From: Rhodobacteraceae bacterium 63075
Lineage (GTDB): Bacteria > Pseudomonadota > Alphaproteobacteria > Rhodobacterales > Rhodobacteraceae
DNA: 64,000 bases
Assembly (NCBI GenBank): GCA_003417655.1
Contig: QVMW01000011.1
Span: 60,156 to 124,155 of the forward strand
Direction of reading: 5' to 3'
How positions within the stretch are numbered: the first letter of the stretch is position 1; the number at the start of each line of letters is the position of its first letter. The notes under the pieces are model-generated. The model ran no database searches. It was given only the letters and a program-made list of their open reading frames with translations, and was not told the origin of the DNA. Below, piece after piece: positions 25,653-33,909 of the stretch. A program made the position numbers and the translations under genes.

Positions 25653-26116
25653 TCTGCCGAACCGCTGCCCTGGCTGCCCTCCTCGCGGGGGCGGCCAGTG
25701 CGCAGACTGATTTCACATCGCTGACACCTGAAGAGCGCGCCGCCTTCCACGGCGAACTGCGCGCAGTGCTGCTGGCTCACCCCGAGATTGTCCGAAACGC
25801 GCTCGCTCCCGCGCCTTATGCGGACGAAATAGCCAAGGACAAGGCCATCATTGCGCGCCATTCAGAGGCGCTTTTCGGCACGCATGACTTCGCCTTCATC
25901 GGACCGCCGGGCGACGCGCTTGAAGAGCTGGCCGCGCTCGGCGCGGAGCATGGCCTCAGTTTCGCGCGGCACAGGCTTTCGGACCTGCCCGCGCTCGCCG
26001 CCGCGCTCGACCTGACCGAGCCGCCCTTCTACATCTTCCGGGACGTGATCTATCGCGGCGCCATGCCCGCCATCGTGCTGGAGCGGGAGCTTTCGCGGAT
26101 GGCTGGCGAGAGATAG
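25649..26116 (+). CDS. Shortened DsbA-like paralogue without a CxxC active site
   Basis: 155 aa. Signal peptide (to about ASAQ), then FTSLTPEERAAFHGELRAVLLAHPEIV, which parallels the N-terminal helix of the preceding DsbA-like protein. The middle (HDFAFIGPPGD to LSFARHRLSDLPALAAAL) resembles a shortened thioredoxin fold, and EPPFYIFRDVIYRGAMP parallels the cis-Pro strand TPTFVMDDMVLRGYMP, with PPF for TPTF. There is no CxxC: the only cysteine lies in the signal peptide. It cannot be a thiol oxidase; a binding, chaperone or regulatory role for the co-translated DsbA is an inference. Four-nt overlap with the gene upstream. Confidence 0.8.
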   Translation: MICRTAALAALLAGAASAQTDFTSLTPEERAAFHGELRAVLLAHPEIVRNALAPAPYADEIAKDKAIIARHSEALFGTHDFAFIGPPGDALEELAALGAEHGLSFARHRLSDLPALAAALDLTEPPFYIFRDVIYRGAMPAIVLERELSRMAGER

Positions 26117-26451
26117 GGTCTGTGAACAATCCGCAAACGCGCGGTTTGCTCACGTCAAGACAGAAACCTGTTCTGCGCCGCGCCAGCCACATGCTGGCAC
26201 GGGCCGTAGGTCCGGGCCGCGCCCGACCCTCCCCCCGGGAGGGCGCACTGGCGATGTCGCGCATATCACGAACAACATTCATGCTTTCAAGCGGAGCGCT
26301 CAGCCCAAGCCAAGCAAAGCGCCCACCCAGGGTCGGGCGCGGCCCTTTAAACGATTGTCCCACAGACTGCGCACAGAAAGGCTTTGTCTCAGCAATTCAT
26401 CAGAAAACCAAGTCAATAGCCTCCATGGCCCCGACCCGCTCACACCGGCGC
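26117..26451. other. Intergenic region carrying a MITE-like inverted-repeat element
   Basis: 335 nt between the convergent DsbA-like gene and ispG. The only feature is the inverted-repeat element at 26214-26345. The open frames that cross it are artefacts of its composition. Confidence 0.6.
26214..26345. repeat. 132-bp element bounded by 17-bp perfect inverted repeats
   Basis: GGGCCGCGCCCGACCCT (26214-26230) is the exact reverse complement of 26329-26345, with 98 nt between. A smaller stem (CCTCCC/GGGAGG around 26229-26242) sits just inside the left arm. No transposase and no obvious target-site duplication. It has the look of a MITE or palindromic intergenic repeat, and could also fold as a terminator between the convergent genes. 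Confidence 0.7.
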
Positions 26452-27588
26452 TCACTCCGCCGCCGCAGCCGCCTCGCGCGCCTCTTGCGCCTCGATCTCG
26501 GCGGCGCGTTTTTCCACCAGCTCGACGATATGGTCGATCATCTGGTCGTTGCTCATCCGGTGGCTCTGCTTGCCGGCCATGTAGACCATGCCCGAGCCCG
26601 CGCCGCCGCCGGTGAAGCCGACATCGGTCATCAGCGCCTCGCCTGGCCCGTTCACCACGCAGCCGATGATCGACAGGCTCATCGAGGTGTGGATATGCGC
26701 CAGACGCTCTTCCAGCGCCTCGACCGTCTTGATCACGTCGAAGCCCTGCCGCGCGCAGGAGGGGCAGGAGATGATGTTGACGCCGCGATGGCGCAGCCCG
26801 AGCGACTTGAGGATCTCGAAGCCGACCTTCACCTCCTCGACAGGATCGGCCGAGAGCGACACGCGGATCGTATCGCCGATGCCCATCCACAAAAGGTTGC
26901 CAAGCCCGATGGCGCTCTTGATCGTGCCGGAGGTAAGCCCGCCGGCCTCGGTGATCCCGAGATGCAGCGGCGCGTCCGTGGCCTCGGCGAGCTGCTGGTA
27001 GGCCGCCGCCGACATGAACACGTCCGACGCCTTCACCGAGATCTTGAACTCGTGGAAATCATGGTCCTGCAGGATACGGATATGCTCCAGCCCGCTCTCG
27101 ACCATCGCGTCGGGGCAAGGCTCGCCGTATTTCTCCAGCAGGTGCTTTTCGAGGCTGCCCGCGTTCACGCCGATCCGCATCGAGCAGCCATGATCGCGCG
27201 CCGCCGAGATCACCTCCCTGATGCGCTCCTTGGAGCCGATATTGCCGGGGTTGATCCGCAGGCAGGCCGCGCCCGCCTCGGCGGCCTCGATCCCGCGCTT
27301 GTAGTGAAAATGGATATCCGCGACGATCGGCACGGGGCTTTCACGCACGATCTCTTTCAGCGCCCTGGAGCTCGCCTCGTCCGGCACCGAGACCCGCACG
27401 ATATCGGCCCCCGCCTCGGCGGCGGCCTGCACCTGCTCCACGGTGGCCTTCACATCCGTCGTCAGCGTGTTGGTCATGGTCTGCACGGCAATCGGCGCAT
27501 CGCCGCCCACGGGGACATTGCCCACATGGATCTGGCGGCTCTTGCGGCGGTAGATATTGCGCCAGGGGCGCACGTGGTTGATCGACAT
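26452..27588 (-). CDS. ispG: 4-hydroxy-3-methylbut-2-en-1-yl diphosphate synthase
   Basis: 378 aa. TIM-barrel half with [15 protein letters not shown] and [10 protein letters not shown], then the iron-sulfur half with SCPSCARQ and CVVNGPGE supplying the cluster cysteines, and [14 protein letters not shown] near the end. It converts MEcPP to HMBPP in the MEP isoprenoid pathway in the cytoplasm. ATG 27588 begins the family-like [12 protein letters not shown]. Lies 97 nt downstream of the RodZ-like gene on the same strand, an order common in alphaproteobacteria. Confidence 0.95.
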   Translation of the reverse strand: MSINHVRPWRNIYRRKSRQIHVGNVPVGGDAPIAVQTMTNTLTTDVKATVEQVQAAAEAGADIVRVSVPDEASSRALKEIVRESPVPIVADIHFHYKRGIEAAEAGAACLRINPGNIGSKERIREVISAARDHGCSMRIGVNAGSLEKHLLEKYGEPCPDAMVESGLEHIRILQDHDFHEFKISVKASDVFMSAAAYQQLAEATDAPLHLGITEAGGLTSGTIKSAIGLGNLLWMGIGDTIRVSLSADPVEEVKVGFEILKSLGLRHRGVNIISCPSCARQGFDVIKTVEALEERLAHIHTSMSLSIIGCVVNGPGEALMTDVGFTGGGAGSGMVYMAGKQSHRMSNDQMIDHIVELVEKRAAEIEAQEAREAAAAAE

Positions 27589-27685
27589 CGCTCCGGTCCT
27601 GCTTTGTCTGACGGCGTCACCATGGCACATAGGCGAGCCCGGCGCGTCATGCAAACATTTGTGAAGGGCGAGGCCCCGCGCGGCG

Positions 27686-29245
27686 TCAGTCCGCCAGAGC
27701 CTCGAAAGCGCCCTCGGCATCGAGCTGCGCGACAGCACGGGCCAGCTGCTCGTTGGTGCCCCAGTCCGCAGGCTGCATCTCGGCCACGATGGTTTCCGCC
27801 GACAGCTTGAGATTGTCGGCCACGGCCCCGCGCGCGCCGTAGGGCCCGTAGGTCTGCCCGTTGGCCGCGAAATAGACCGCCCCGGCATCTCCGGCCCGGA
27901 TCGTCGCGGGCTCATCGGTCTGCGGCACGGTGTAGAAATCGCCCGGCTGCATGACCGCTTCATGCAGCACGGTTCCGCCTGCCGAACGCACGCGCAGCCA
28001 GACCTCGCGGGTCGCGATGACGGTCACGATGTCGCGCTCCTGCGCGAAGACCTGCGGCGCGGCGGGCGCTTCGGGCGCGGGAGTCGCGCCGTGGCTGGCA
28101 AGGATCTCGCCCAGCGCTGCATCCCGCGAGAGGGTCGCGGGCGACAGGTTCGCCCGGAGATCGTCTGCCGCCAGCGAGAAATTCTCGGTAATCGCGCCGC
28201 GCGGGCCGGTGGGCCCGTAAGCCTCGCCGTCGACCAGGTAGTAGATCGCGCCTGACTCGCCGACGCGGATGACCGGCCCGGTCGCGTCCTGCGGCACATC
28301 GAGGGTCGCGCCCGCGTCGAGAATGCCGCTGAACAGCACGCTCCCATCGGCCGCATCCATCCGCACCCAGGAGGGCCGCGCGGCAAGCACTTTCACGCCG
28401 CGCGCCAGCTCGGGCACCGCCTGTTCCCCGCTCTCCTCCTCAGACGATCCGGCGGTCTGCGGAAGCTGCGCGAATGCTCCGATTTCGGAGGGCTTGAGCG
28501 TCGAGATCGGCGCATCGCGCGACACCAGCACCGGCACTTCCAGCGCCTCGGGGCGGTAGAGCCGGTCAAACCCGTCGCTCGCGCCGGAAAGCTGCGGACC
28601 ATCGGTCGTCGCCGCATCCGGCACGTCCCGTGTCGCCTGTTCGAGCGGGTCGAGATCGGCCAGCACGTCGGGCGTGTTCTCCACAGGGGCGAGCTGCACG
28701 CGCTGCACCTCGTTGAGCACCGTCCAGCCGCCGAAACCGAGCGCGCCCACGAGCGCGATCAGCACCAGCAGCGATCCGACAGCGCCCGGCTCGACCCGCG
28801 ACAGGAGCGAGTCGCGCACCGGTGCGAAAGGCGTCGGGCCTTCGAAGATCGGGTCGCGCTCCTGCGCGGATTTCTTCGCGGCGAACCCGCTTTCTTCCTT
28901 GCGCACGGAAGACGCGGCATCAGACATGCCATGCGCAGTGGAAAAGCCGCTCTCGGTGCAGAACTGGGCGAAGGCGCGGTCCGGGTCCATCCCGAGATAG
29001 CGCGCATAGGAGCGCACATAGCCGGCGATGAATCCGGGCGTGTCGAAGGCATCGGGATCGGCGTTTTCGATGGCGGCGATGTAATTGGCCTTGATCCTGA
29101 GCTCCCGCTGCACATCGAGCAGGGATTTGCCCAGAGTGGCCCGCTCGCCGCGCATCACGTCGCCAAGACGCATCTCGTAGTCGTCGAACCACTTGGGTTC
29201 GGCGTCTTCATGTGCATCGCTGCGCTTATTTTTGCGCCTGATCAT
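27686..29245 (-). CDS. RodZ-like HTH membrane protein with two DUF4115 domains
   Basis: 519 aa. Cytoplasmic HTH_25 domain at about 25-95 ([52 protein letters not shown]), one TM at about 157-176, then a long periplasmic part. Two copies of the C-terminal domain are seen: [17 protein letters not shown] with [23 protein letters not shown], and [17 protein letters not shown] with [22 protein letters not shown]. RodZ links MreB to the membrane and helps keep cell shape. The doubled domain is the odd point; many relatives have one. Upstream of ispG. Confidence 0.88.
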   Translation of the reverse strand: MIRRKNKRSDAHEDAEPKWFDDYEMRLGDVMRGERATLGKSLLDVQRELRIKANYIAAIENADPDAFDTPGFIAGYVRSYARYLGMDPDRAFAQFCTESGFSTAHGMSDAASSVRKEESGFAAKKSAQERDPIFEGPTPFAPVRDSLLSRVEPGAVGSLLVLIALVGALGFGGWTVLNEVQRVQLAPVENTPDVLADLDPLEQATRDVPDAATTDGPQLSGASDGFDRLYRPEALEVPVLVSRDAPISTLKPSEIGAFAQLPQTAGSSEEESGEQAVPELARGVKVLAARPSWVRMDAADGSVLFSGILDAGATLDVPQDATGPVIRVGESGAIYYLVDGEAYGPTGPRGAITENFSLAADDLRANLSPATLSRDAALGEILASHGATPAPEAPAAPQVFAQERDIVTVIATREVWLRVRSAGGTVLHEAVMQPGDFYTVPQTDEPATIRAGDAGAVYFAANGQTYGPYGARGAVADNLKLSAETIVAEMQPADWGTNEQLARAVAQLDAEGAFEALAD

Positions 29246-29356
29246 GCGTGCTGCCCCTATCGCTTTACGCGAATCGCGCCGCCCGTGCAGCGCAATGCCC
29301 CTTCTTTCACTTTAAAACGCTAGCACAACGCAAGGAGATATGCACGAATCTCGTGC

Positions 29357-30586
29357 CTATCCCGCGAGTTCGGCACGATTCAGCGCACAATGGCTCCAGA
29401 GCTCGTCCATAGCGTTCACAAGCTTGTCCAACTCGCCGGGGCCATGCACCGGCGAGGGCGTGAAGCGCAGCCGCTCCGTGCCGCGCGGCACGGTGGGGAA
29501 GTTGATCGGCTGGCAGTAGATGCCGAAATTCTCCAGCAGCATGTCCGAGAGCGCCTTGGTATGGACCGGATCGCCCACCATCACCGGCACGATATGGCTG
29601 CCGTGGTCGATGATCGGCAGGCCCATGCCCTTGAGCCGCGTCTTGAGAATGCGGGCGCGCTCCTGGTGCAGGTCGCGCAGCTTCTGGCCTTCGGAGGTCT
29701 TGAGGAAAGCAACGGAGGCCGCCGCGCCCGCCGCGATCGAGGGCGGCAGCGAGGTGGTGAAGATGAAGCCCGGCGCATAGGAGCGGATCGCGTCGCACAT
29801 CTTGTGCGAGGCCGCGATATAGCCGCCCATCACGCCAAAGCCCTTGGCCAGCGTGCCGTTGATGATGTCGAAGCGGTGCATGAGGCGGTCACGTTCGCCG
29901 ACACCGGCGCCGCGCGGGCCGTAGAGGCCGACGGCATGGACCTCGTCGATATAGGTCAGCGCGCCGAACTCGTCGGCAAGATCGCAGATCGCCTCCAGCG
30001 GGCCGAAATCGCCATCCATCGAGTAGATCGACTCGAAGGCGATGAGCTTGGGCGCGGCCGGGTCGTCGGCCTCCAGCTTGGCGCGCAGATCATCGAGATC
30101 GTTGTGCTTGAAAATCCGTTTCGCGCCGCCGTTGCGGCGAATGCCCTCGATCATCGAGGCATGGTTGAGCTCGTCCGAATAGATGATGAGCCCCGGAAAG
30201 AGCTTGGGCAGCGTGCTGAGCGTCGCGTCATTGGCGATATAGGCGCTGGTGAACAGGAGCGCGCTTTCCTTGCCGTGCAGATCGGCAAGCTCGGCTTCGA
30301 GCCGCTTGTGATAGACTGTCGTGCCGGAGATGTTGCGCGTCCCGCCCGAGCCTGCGCCGGTGGCGTCCACGGCCTCGTGCATCGCCTGGGTAACCTTGGG
30401 GTGCTGGCCCATGCCGAGATAGTCGTTGCCGCACCAGACGGTGATCGGCGCTTCCAGGCCGTCCGGCCTGCGCCAGGTCGCATGGGGGAACTGGCCTTTC
30501 TTGCGCTCGATGTCGATGAAGGTGCGGTAGCGCCCCTCCTCGTGCAGATTGTCCAGCGCTTCTTCGAGCTTTGCGTTATAGTCCAC
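29357..30586 (-). CDS. hemA: 5-aminolevulinate synthase (C4 pathway)
   Basis: 409 aa, alpha-oxoamine synthase family. N-terminal [33 protein letters not shown], and the PLP lysine Lys248 in [15 protein letters not shown]-terminal FTPSPVH. Condenses glycine with succinyl-CoA to 5-aminolevulinate, the first step of tetrapyrrole synthesis in alphaproteobacteria. Starts with GTG 30586, GGGG-type Shine-Dalgarno about 8 nt before. An Fnr-type site stands 147 nt upstream, consistent with oxygen-dependent control known for Rhodobacter hemA. Confidence 0.96.
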   Translation of the reverse strand: MDYNAKLEEALDNLHEEGRYRTFIDIERKKGQFPHATWRRPDGLEAPITVWCGNDYLGMGQHPKVTQAMHEAVDATGAGSGGTRNISGTTVYHKRLEAELADLHGKESALLFTSAYIANDATLSTLPKLFPGLIIYSDELNHASMIEGIRRNGGAKRIFKHNDLDDLRAKLEADDPAAPKLIAFESIYSMDGDFGPLEAICDLADEFGALTYIDEVHAVGLYGPRGAGVGERDRLMHRFDIINGTLAKGFGVMGGYIAASHKMCDAIRSYAPGFIFTTSLPPSIAAGAAASVAFLKTSEGQKLRDLHQERARILKTRLKGMGLPIIDHGSHIVPVMVGDPVHTKALSDMLLENFGIYCQPINFPTVPRGTERLRFTPSPVHGPGELDKLVNAMDELWSHCALNRAELAG

Positions 30587-30732
30587 GCGCAGTCCCCTCT
30601 TTGGTCTTTATTTTTCGTCCATTCCACGGTCGCGTTTCGGCGTTGGGCAGATTCCCGCATTCACATTAGTGAATAAGTTCAGGTTTCGCTACCCCCTCAT
30701 GCACAGGCTATATATTGCCGCGCAATGCCGAT

Positions 30733-30746
30733 TTGACTCAGATCAA
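30733..30746 (-). promoter_or_regulatory. FnrL/Fnr box upstream of hemA, with -10-like element
   Basis: TTGACTCAGATCAA matches the Fnr consensus TTGAT-N4-ATCAA with one difference (TTGAC). On the hemA strand a TATA-rich -10 candidate (30707-30716) lies downstream so that the box would be centred about 40 nt before the start of transcription, the class II activator position. Known biology: FnrL controls hemA in Rhodobacter species. Confidence 0.75.
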
Positions 30747-30875
30747 CAAAAAGGCGGCAATTTGGCACATGTTTTCGGCCCGTTTTCCGGCCTGTATGCG
30801 CCCGTGATCCGCAGTTGACGCAGAAGCACCGCGCGCCGCGTTAAGTTAACTTGCGATAAACGATTGCCCCGATCC

Positions 30876-30912
30876 GGGGGTGTACTAGGGGGTGCACTAG
30901 GGGGGTGTACAG
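30876..30912. repeat. Three 12-bp direct repeats (GGGGGTGTACTA type)
   Basis: GGGGGTGTACTA (30876-30887), GGGGGTGCACTA (30888-30899), one extra G, GGGGGTGTACAG (30901-30912). Each contains a TGTAC/TGCAC half of a palindrome, so tandem binding of a regulator about one helical turn apart is possible. The region lies 330 nt before the M20 gene. Confidence 0.6.
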
Positions 30913-31238
30913 GATGGCACCCCCTTTCCGAGCGGTTGACACGGGGCCGTTAACCCTTTCGTGCGCTAAGTCAGGACGCTGTTCAACCACCTGGGTTAGA
31001 CTGGCGATCCACCCGTGAAACCCCTTGGAAACAACAGGTTGAGTGCGCGCCTCCAGGATCGCTTTCAAACATGGCCAGCATGATGAAGAGGCCCGGACCT
31101 GCCGCCCGAAAGGAGCCTTGACGCCCGAAAACCTCCCAAAGCCCCGAACATGCACCCCCTGCCCCGGCAAATCATGGTTCAGCTTCGCGGCAAATGTCTC
31201 TAGGCTCGCCCCGAAACCGTGACACAGGGGAGCCCACC

Positions 31239-32612
31239 ATGAGCCTTGACGATGTTCTGAGCAAGATCGACAGCGATCTCGACGCCGCAACCGACCGCCT
31301 GCTGGAGCTTCTGCGCATCCCGTCGGTTTCCACCGATCCGGCCTATGCCGCGCATTGCCAGGAGGCCGCCGACTGGCTGGTCAGGGACCTTGCCAGCTTC
31401 GGTGTCAGGGCCGAGAAGCATGACACGCCGGGCCATCCGATGGTCGTCGGCCATGTGGAAGGTGACGGCCCGCATGTGCTCTTCTACGGGCATTATGACG
31501 TGCAACCCGTTGATCCCATTGAACTTTGGGATCGCGACCCCTTCGATCCGGCACTCGAGGAGACGCCCTCGGGCAAGGTCATCCGCGGGCGCGGCGCCTC
31601 CGACGACAAGGGCCAGCTCATGACCTTCGTCGAGGCCTGCCGCGCCTGGAAGGCGGTCCATGGCAGCCTGCCCTGCCGCATCACCTTCTTCTTCGAGGGC
31701 GAAGAGGAAAGCGGCTCGCCCTCGCTCGTGCCCTACATGCAGGAGCACGCCGAGGCACTCAAGGCCGATATCGCCCTCATCTGCGACACCGGCCTGTTCG
31801 AAAGCAAGACGCCCGCCATCATCACCATGCTGCGCGGGCTCGCCGGCGCGGAAGTGACGATCACCGGCCCCGACCGCGACCTGCATTCCGGCATGTATGG
31901 CGGCCTCGTGCGCAACCCGCTGCATGTCATGTCCGGCTTGATCGCGGGGCTCCACGACGAAACCGGCCGCGTGACGCTTGAGGGCTTCTATGACGGGGTC
32001 GAGGAGCTTTCGAGCGAGGTCCGCGCCCAATGGCAGGCGCTGAGTTTCGACCATCAGAGCTTCCTTGCGGATGTGGGTCAGAGCCAGCAGGGCGGCGAAG
32101 CGGACCGCACCCCGCTCGAGAAGCTCTGGTCGCGGCCCACCTGCGAGGTCAACGGTCTCTGGGGCGGCTACACGGGCGACGGCGCGAAGACGGTCCTGCC
32201 GTCGAAGGCCCATGCCAAGCTGACCTTCCGGCTCGTCGGCCAGCAGGACCCCGAGCAGGTTGTCGAAGCGTTCAAGGCCTATGTGAAGGAGAATGTCCCG
32301 AGCGATTATACCGCTGAATTCATTGGCGAAAAAGGTGCCCCGGCCTCGCAGATGTCCACCGATCACCCAGCCTTCGAGCAGGCCCGCAAGGCGCTGTCGG
32401 ACGAATGGCCCGAGCCGGCCGCCTATATCGGCTGCGGCGGCTCGATCCCGATTGCCGGGTTCTTCAAGGACATCCTCGGGATGGACGCGATGCTCATCGG
32501 CTTCGGCAAGGACGATGACCAGATCCATTCGCCTAACGAGAAATACGACGTGGAGAGCTTCCACAAGGGCATCCGCTCCTGGGCGCGCATCCTCGACGAA
32601 ATGGCGGGATGA
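31239..32612 (+). CDS. M20-family metallopeptidase / dipeptidase
   Basis: 457 aa. Zinc-binding motifs in order: LFYGHYDVQPVDP, the bridging Asp in GRGASDDKGQ, the catalytic Glu pair in FFFEGEEESGSPS, and ICDTG; a dimerisation domain lies at about 190-350 and the last His near the C-terminus (DDQIHSPNEKY). M20 enzymes of this subgroup hydrolyse dipeptides or related amides in the cytoplasm. ATG 31239 has AGGGGAG 5 to 6 nt upstream; the longer open frame from 31194 lacks a site. Single gene; a hairpin ends it before cysE. Confidence 0.92.
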   Translation: MSLDDVLSKIDSDLDAATDRLLELLRIPSVSTDPAYAAHCQEAADWLVRDLASFGVRAEKHDTPGHPMVVGHVEGDGPHVLFYGHYDVQPVDPIELWDRDPFDPALEETPSGKVIRGRGASDDKGQLMTFVEACRAWKAVHGSLPCRITFFFEGEEESGSPSLVPYMQEHAEALKADIALICDTGLFESKTPAIITMLRGLAGAEVTITGPDRDLHSGMYGGLVRNPLHVMSGLIAGLHDETGRVTLEGFYDGVEELSSEVRAQWQALSFDHQSFLADVGQSQQGGEADRTPLEKLWSRPTCEVNGLWGGYTGDGAKTVLPSKAHAKLTFRLVGQQDPEQVVEAFKAYVKENVPSDYTAEFIGEKGAPASQMSTDHPAFEQARKALSDEWPEPAAYIGCGGSIPIAGFFKDILGMDAMLIGFGKDDDQIHSPNEKYDVESFHKGIRSWARILDEMAG

Positions 32613-32620
32613 GAAAGGAA

Positions 32621-32656
32621 TCGGTCAGCGCCATGCCATCGGGAGCCGCTGACCGA
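32621..32656. terminator. Bidirectional hairpin between convergent M20 and cysE genes
   Basis: TCGGTCAGCG (32621-32630) and CGCTGACCGA (32647-32656) form a perfect 10-bp stem around a 16-nt loop, filling the 55-nt gap between the two stop codons. It is flanked by short A runs on the left and AAAC on the right, so it could serve both strands. Confidence 0.65.
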
Positions 32657-32667
32657 AACTGAACGCG

Positions 32668-33489
32668 CTAGGCGCGGTCCAGAACCTGGTTCATCGTGAC
32701 CGAAGGCTGGGAACACCCGGCCTCGCCGACGATTCGCGCCGGAACGCCTGCAACGGTCTTCTTCGCGGGCACGTCCTCGAGGACAACAGAGCCCGCCGCG
32801 ATCCGCGTGCAATGGCCGACCCGGATATTGCCGAGGACCTTGGCTCCAGCCCCGATCAGAACGCCATCCTCGATCTTTGGATGGCGGTCCTCCTCTTCCT
32901 TGCCCGTCCCGCCCAGCGTCACGGAATGCAGCATCGAGACATTGTCGCCGACAACCGCCGTCTCGCCGATCACGATGGAATGGGCATGGTCGATCATGAT
33001 TCCCTTCCCGATCGTCGCGCCCGGGTGAACATCGACACCAAAGACTTCAGAGCAGCGCATCTGGAAGAAATAGGCGAGGTCCTTCTGCCCGTTGCGCCAG
33101 AGCCAGTTGCCCACGCGGTACGCCTGAATGGCCTGGAATCCCTTGAAAAAGAGCAACGGCTGGAGAAAGCGGTGGCAGGCCGGATCACGGTCGAAGACCG
33201 CCACGATATCGGCCCGCGCCGCGACGGCGATCTCGGGGTCGGACTTGAGCGCCTCGTCGCAGATCTCGCGCAGGATCTGCTCGGACATCTCGGGCGAGGC
33301 CAGCTTGAGCGAAATCCGGAAGGCCAGAGCCTGTTCGATGGTCTGGTGATGCAGGACGCACGAATGCACGACACCGCCCAGAAGCGGCTCTTCCGCGACG
33401 GCCTCTTGCGCCTCTTCGCGGATGCGGCCCCATACGGGGTCGAGTTCGGCCAGTTTCCACTCGGCCAGTCTGGTCTCGGAATGTGCCAT
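32668..33489 (-). CDS. cysE: Serine O-acetyltransferase
   Basis: 273 aa. N-terminal helical SAT domain (WGRIREEAQEAVAEEPLLGGVVHSCVLHH), then the left-handed beta-helix acetyltransferase with DVHPGATIGKGIMIDHAHSIVIGETAVVGDNV and the GGTGKEEEDRHP loop. Makes O-acetylserine from serine and acetyl-CoA, the carbon precursor of cysteine. ATG 33489 with a GGAAAGG site; the open frame upstream overlaps the DksA-like gene on the other strand. Divergent from that gene, 79 nt apart. Confidence 0.95.
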   Translation of the reverse strand: MAHSETRLAEWKLAELDPVWGRIREEAQEAVAEEPLLGGVVHSCVLHHQTIEQALAFRISLKLASPEMSEQILREICDEALKSDPEIAVAARADIVAVFDRDPACHRFLQPLLFFKGFQAIQAYRVGNWLWRNGQKDLAYFFQMRCSEVFGVDVHPGATIGKGIMIDHAHSIVIGETAVVGDNVSMLHSVTLGGTGKEEEDRHPKIEDGVLIGAGAKVLGNIRVGHCTRIAAGSVVLEDVPAKKTVAGVPARIVGEAGCSQPSVTMNQVLDRA

Positions 33490-33568
33490 GCGCGCGCCCT
33501 TTCCTTGGCTTGACGAGTCCCTAAGATAAGTCTCAAGACTGGTGAAGGCAAATGAAGAGCGCGTGAAC

Positions 33569-33907
33569 ATGGACGAAGCCGACCTCGAAACCTTTCGCGA
33601 TCTCATCAACGCGCGGCTGGCGGAGCTTGAGAGCGAGGAAGCCCTTGGCCGCGAGGGCCAGGCCGTCGTCGAGCTCGACCAACAGGCGGTGGGGCGGCTC
33701 TCGCGCATGGATGCCCTGCAAAACCAGGCCATGGCCAAGGCCGGCAAGGCGCGGCGCGGTGTCGAGACTGAGCGCCTTCACGCCGCGCTCGCCCGGATCG
33801 AGGCCGGCGAGTTCGGCCATTGCGAGGATTGCGGCGAGCCGATTGTCGAAGGGCGGCTCAGGCTCGACCCGGCCACCCTTCGCTGCGTCTCCTGCGCGGC
33901 GGGTTAG
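33569..33907 (+). CDS. Small TraR/DksA-type C4 zinc-finger protein
   Basis: 112 aa. Coiled-coil N-terminal half (about 5-75: LETFRDLINARLAELESE, GQAVVELDQQAVGRLSRMD) and C-terminal zinc finger CEDCGEPI...CVSC with all four cysteines. DksA-family proteins enter the RNA polymerase secondary channel and change promoter choice, often with ppGpp. Shorter than DksA proper. ATG 33569 has GAAGAG upstream; GTG 33542 is an alternative. Its stop is 2 nt from the end of the convergent GTA megatron gene, so it marks the GTA border. Confidence 0.88.
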   Translation: MDEADLETFRDLINARLAELESEEALGREGQAVVELDQQAVGRLSRMDALQNQAMAKAGKARRGVETERLHAALARIEAGEFGHCEDCGEPIVEGRLRLDPATLRCVSCAAG

Positions 33908-33909
33908 GC

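Larger units (their letters stand above)
30587..31238. other. Long intergenic region between hemA and the M20 peptidase
   Basis: 652 nt between divergent genes, holding the hemA promoter, a 10-bp palindrome AAGTTAACTT (30843-30852) and three G-rich direct repeats (30876-30912). A 149-codon minus-strand frame (30841-31290) crosses it but starts inside the M20 gene and shows no domain; I do not call it. The rest shows nothing I recognise. Confidence 0.6.

Noticed and set aside
30841..31290. 149-codon open frame on the minus strand between hemA and the M20 gene
   Set aside because: It begins within the M20 gene, has no ribosome site and no domain-like sequence; part of it merely translates the G-rich repeats.
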